Positions 63,237-64,000 of a stretch of DNA of 64,000 nt are shown here, one piece after another. Source of the stretch: CAWAWP01 sp963841205 (GTDB taxonomy: Bacteria; Chloroflexota; Ktedonobacteria; Ktedonobacterales; JADMIN01); the NCBI GenBank assembly GCA_963841205.1, contig CAWJCH010000046.1, positions 1 to 64,000 of the forward strand, written 5' to 3'. The first letter of the stretch is position 1. Every line of letters begins with the position of its first letter. A program made the translations under genes and the position numbers. The notes below the pieces were generated by a model that was not told where the DNA came from, did not search any database, and saw only the letters and a list, made by a program, of their open reading frames with translations.

Positions 63237-63754
63237 GGCAGAGATTCTCGGCACTGACGCACGGCAAGAGGCTCGGCACCCCACTGTAGCACGATGTCGC
63301 GGCGTCGCGCTCACGCTGTGGGAATGAAGTCTGGTGCGCGCGAGCGATTGAACGTACACGGGCACGCCGCAGTGCGGAGCGCGTCGTACGTGATGGGGCA
63401 TTCTCGCGTACCATTTCCTCTCGCTCGTGCTCGTCGGTGCCTGCCGCGAGCTGCCCAGGATGCTTCGTTACCGCCGCTGTGTATGAATCCCTCCGTCAAC
63501 GCGCGGGCGGAGAGGAATGCGCGAAGAGCGTGGCAGTGACGCGAGACGCCATGGCCCTTCATGTTCGGCGGGGAGGACCAGATATCGGCGACGTTGAGCG
63601 AGGTTGGCCACGTATCGGCTCGCTTGCCTACTTGCATGTTACTCGGCGGGGCATTCGCGCGTACTATGTCTACCCACTGGAGCGGTGCGTGCGTGAGAGG
63701 GAGGGGAGCCGCGCGACGATGGGCGGCGTGTGCGGAGTCCGAGGAGCTGGGGCG
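63237..63754. other. ~500 bp divergent intergenic region, no gene seen
   Basis: This lies between the CAP lipoprotein and the HAD hydrolase, which point away from each other. Frames here have no coding character. Promoters for both genes are expected but no convincing box stands out. Confidence 0.5.
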
Positions 63755-64000
63755 ATGTTTGTGTTTTTCGATATTGGCGATACGCTGGTGGACGAGGCGG
63801 ACTTCGCGCGTTTCCGCCATGCGAGCATCTTCGAATTCTTGATGCGGCGCGGCTGCTCGATCTCCGAGGAGCAGTATCAGAGCGACCTGAATAACCTCTC
63901 GATGCAGGGCCGCATGACGCTTTTCGATCAACTGCTCTGGCTGGCGCAGCGCAACGGCGGCGATACCCTGCTGGCGATGGCCGTTTTTCGCGACTACATC
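63755..64000 (+). CDS. HAD-superfamily hydrolase (partial, runs off the window)
   Basis: 82 residues of the N-terminus. MFVFFDIGDTLVDEADF has HAD motif I (DxGDT, with Asp as nucleophile) and a helical cap begins after it. ATG 63755 has GAGGAG upstream. Motifs II-IV lie outside the window, so substrate and length are unknown. Confidence 0.85.
   Translation, partial: MFVFFDIGDTLVDEADFARFRHASIFEFLMRRGCSISEEQYQSDLNNLSMQGRMTLFDQLLWLAQRNGGDTLLAMAVFRDYI

Noticed and set aside
1..64000. tRNA or rRNA genes
   Set aside because: No tRNA T-arm/CCA-type signature or conserved rRNA stretch was recognised by eye; a covariance search would be needed to exclude a tRNA at the integrase end.

Overview
The window is GC-rich bacterial DNA with tightly packed genes. 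It looks chromosomal and most like a Chloroflexota bacterium of the Thermomicrobia type. That placement is an inference from gene content: complete late F420 synthesis with several F420-dependent oxidoreductases, a men-type menaquinone operon, TreT trehalose synthase, DUF4388, a membrane-anchored Ser/Thr kinase and many IS630/IS701/IS605-type elements. No rRNA, tRNA or CRISPR array was found.

Layout. 0-1.3 kb: end of an excisionase-like gene and a frameshifted tyrosine integrase, a decayed integrative element. 1.4-8.7 kb: ordinary genes (Rrf2 regulator, a ribbon-helix-helix-like protein behind a possible SOS box, permuted papain-like hydrolase, DUF2785, histidine phosphatase, secretion-type ATPase, membrane-anchored protein). 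8.8-11.5 kb: two divergent TnpB (IS605 OrfB) genes with hairpin-rich flanks. 11.5-15.5 kb: minus-strand leucine-catabolism operon (methylglutaconyl-CoA hydratase, biotin-carrying carboxylase subunit, HMG-CoA lyase). 15.7-19.3 kb: a TPR/alpha-beta-hydrolase fusion gene split by a TnpB-less mini-element and an IS630. 19.4-25.8 kb: DUF4388, moeA, Ser/Thr kinase, aminotransferase, and infC with an apparent AUC start and a strong terminator.

25.8-41.6 kb is a redox-cofactor island. It holds a flavin reductase, LLM and PPOX F420 enzymes, cofD-cofC-cofE, an Fgd-like dehydrogenase, DinB, a PPOX-nitroreductase fusion resembling the FbiB C-terminal domain, and a TetR gene leading into menF-menD-menH-menB-menC-menE. 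menF carries an in-frame TGA. A GNAT gene with an in-frame TAG and a cystathionine gamma-synthase-like gene follow.

43.5-57.5 kb is a transposon graveyard. It has an IS630 remnant, two identical tandem MITEs, an IS5 element with an IS701 inserted near its end, two IS630 elements joined at one TA, a ~200-bp non-coding unit present twice, an intact amt gene, an IS3 element with an IS630 nested inside it, and a second amt gene broken into pieces around a flavoprotein reductase remnant. Several elements abut with only TA between them, consistent with repeated insertion at CTAG/TA.

57.8-64 kb returns to ordinary genes: treT, a spermidine-synthase-like methyltransferase, a FUSC transporter, a CAP-domain lipoprotein and the start of a HAD hydrolase that runs off the window.
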